Below are positions 15,025 through 15,445 of a stretch of 15,445 bases of DNA, in pieces. Location: positions 1 through 15,445 of the forward strand of contig JAJYAS010000014.1 in assembly GCA_021779415.1 (NCBI GenBank), given 5' to 3'. A program made the translations under genes and the position numbers. Every line of letters begins with the position of its first letter. Position 1 is the stretch's first letter. Source of the DNA: Bacillota bacterium. Lineage in GTDB: Bacteria > Bacillota_B > Desulfitobacteriia > Desulfitobacteriales > Desulfitobacteriaceae. The notes below the pieces were generated by a model. It did not search any database and was not told the origin of the DNA. It worked only from the letters and a program-made list of their open reading frames with translations.

Positions 15025-15065
15025 GGAGGCATGGATGGATTCGAACGATCGATCCTGATGACCGT
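15025..15065 (-). pseudogene. 3'-half tRNA remnant
   Basis: On the minus strand GATCG-TTCGAAT-CCATC forms a T-arm (loop at 15039-15045; four of five stem pairs), followed by a 7-base acceptor-like ATGCCTCC. Upstream, AAGCTCACGG resembles a D-arm start, but no anticodon arm fits between, so the gene appears internally deleted. No CCA. Confidence 0.5.
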
Positions 15066-15261
15066 GAGCTTACAATTGTCAGTATACACAATAATATAAT
15101 CTAGGTCAATATCTGGGCTAACCCCACCAGGGTGGCTGTCCATGCTTTACTGGGGGAGTGTATTATACGACTAGGGCACCAACGATTAACCTAGTTATTT
15201 AACTATCTTATCCCCGGGAGATGATTTATAATAATAAGGAATTTCTAAAGGGGGCAAATTT

Positions 15262-15445
15262 ATGGATCACCGAGATTTAGTCCTGGATGAAGACAGTGAG
15301 TTTAATTTTCATTGCCATGATGGGCTGGATTGCTTTAAAAAATGCTGCAGGGACATCAATATTTTTCTCACTCCTTACGATGTCCTGCGGATGAAAAATT
15401 TCCTGGGCCTTTCTTCAGGAGATTTTCTGGAAAAATATACTCTTA
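15262..15445 (+). CDS. YkgJ-family cysteine-cluster protein, N-terminal part
   Basis: The first 61 codons of a gene that continues beyond the window. It carries the family's cysteine cluster in FHCHDGLDCFKKCCRDINIF (His17, Cys18, Cys24, Cys28, Cys29) followed by LTPYDVLRMKNFLGL. This is the N-terminus of the CxxCxxCC/YkgJ family, common in Clostridia and Deltaproteobacteria and thought to bind zinc or an iron-sulfur cluster; the role is unknown. ATG at 15262 lies 7 bases after AAAGGGGG (15247-15254). A TATAAT at 15227-15232 may be its -10 box, without a clear -35. Confidence 0.88.
   Translation, partial: MDHRDLVLDEDSEFNFHCHDGLDCFKKCCRDINIFLTPYDVLRMKNFLGLSSGDFLEKYTL

Noticed and set aside
14840..15091. 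Minus-strand 83-codon frame
   Set aside because: It reads through the tRNA-Leu gene and the tRNA remnants; its peptide is the well-known false translation of a tRNA.

Overview
The window looks like chromosomal DNA of an anaerobic, spore-forming type of Firmicute. The best guess is Clostridia, Peptococcaceae/Desulfitobacteriaceae, similar to Desulfosporosinus or Desulfitobacterium. This rests on strong AGGAGG-type ribosome sites, a T-box leader, CWB2 surface repeats, a YkgJ-type cysteine-cluster protein, TTG/GTG starts and moderately AT-rich DNA. The assignment is inference from gene content, because no rRNA or species marker is present.

Region 1 (1-4854) is amino-acid biosynthesis. The end of leuD overlaps leuB, closing a leucine operon. 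A T-box leader with a proline (CCC) specifier and a strong terminator follows, and then proC-proB-proA, the full glutamate-to-proline route. A 27-codon remnant that looks like the C-terminus of a GNAT acetyltransferase sits between proB and proA.

Region 2 (4855-9379) holds loosely arranged accessory genes: a small VOC-fold protein, a YerA-like adenine-deaminase-family amidohydrolase, a DUF2442 protein, and a membrane-anchored zinc-ribbon/MORN-repeat protein. The last has a Thr-Pro-Ala-Val linker encoded by a perfect 12-bp tandem array. Gaps between these genes carry hairpins, terminators and a 21-bp tandem repeat.

Region 3 (9380-12014) has a two-helix GGDEF diguanylate cyclase and then about 675 bases without a gene. 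That gap contains a candidate pseudoknotted structured RNA of roughly 220 nt ending in an intrinsic terminator. A leftward phosphatidylserine decarboxylase gene (psd) follows.

Region 4 (12015-15445) has a distinctly AT-rich gene for a large secreted protein with CWB2 repeats, a copper-amine-oxidase-N-like domain and a DUF2334 deacetylase-like domain. After it comes an intact tRNA-Leu(TAA) flanked by two decayed tRNA-like remnants, and finally the start of a YkgJ-family cysteine-cluster gene that runs off the window.

No transposase, integrase, phage gene or CRISPR array was found. The most novel-looking item is the structured RNA at about 10214-10437. Its proposed helices form a hairpin whose loop pairs with a distant strand inside a second, long-range stem.
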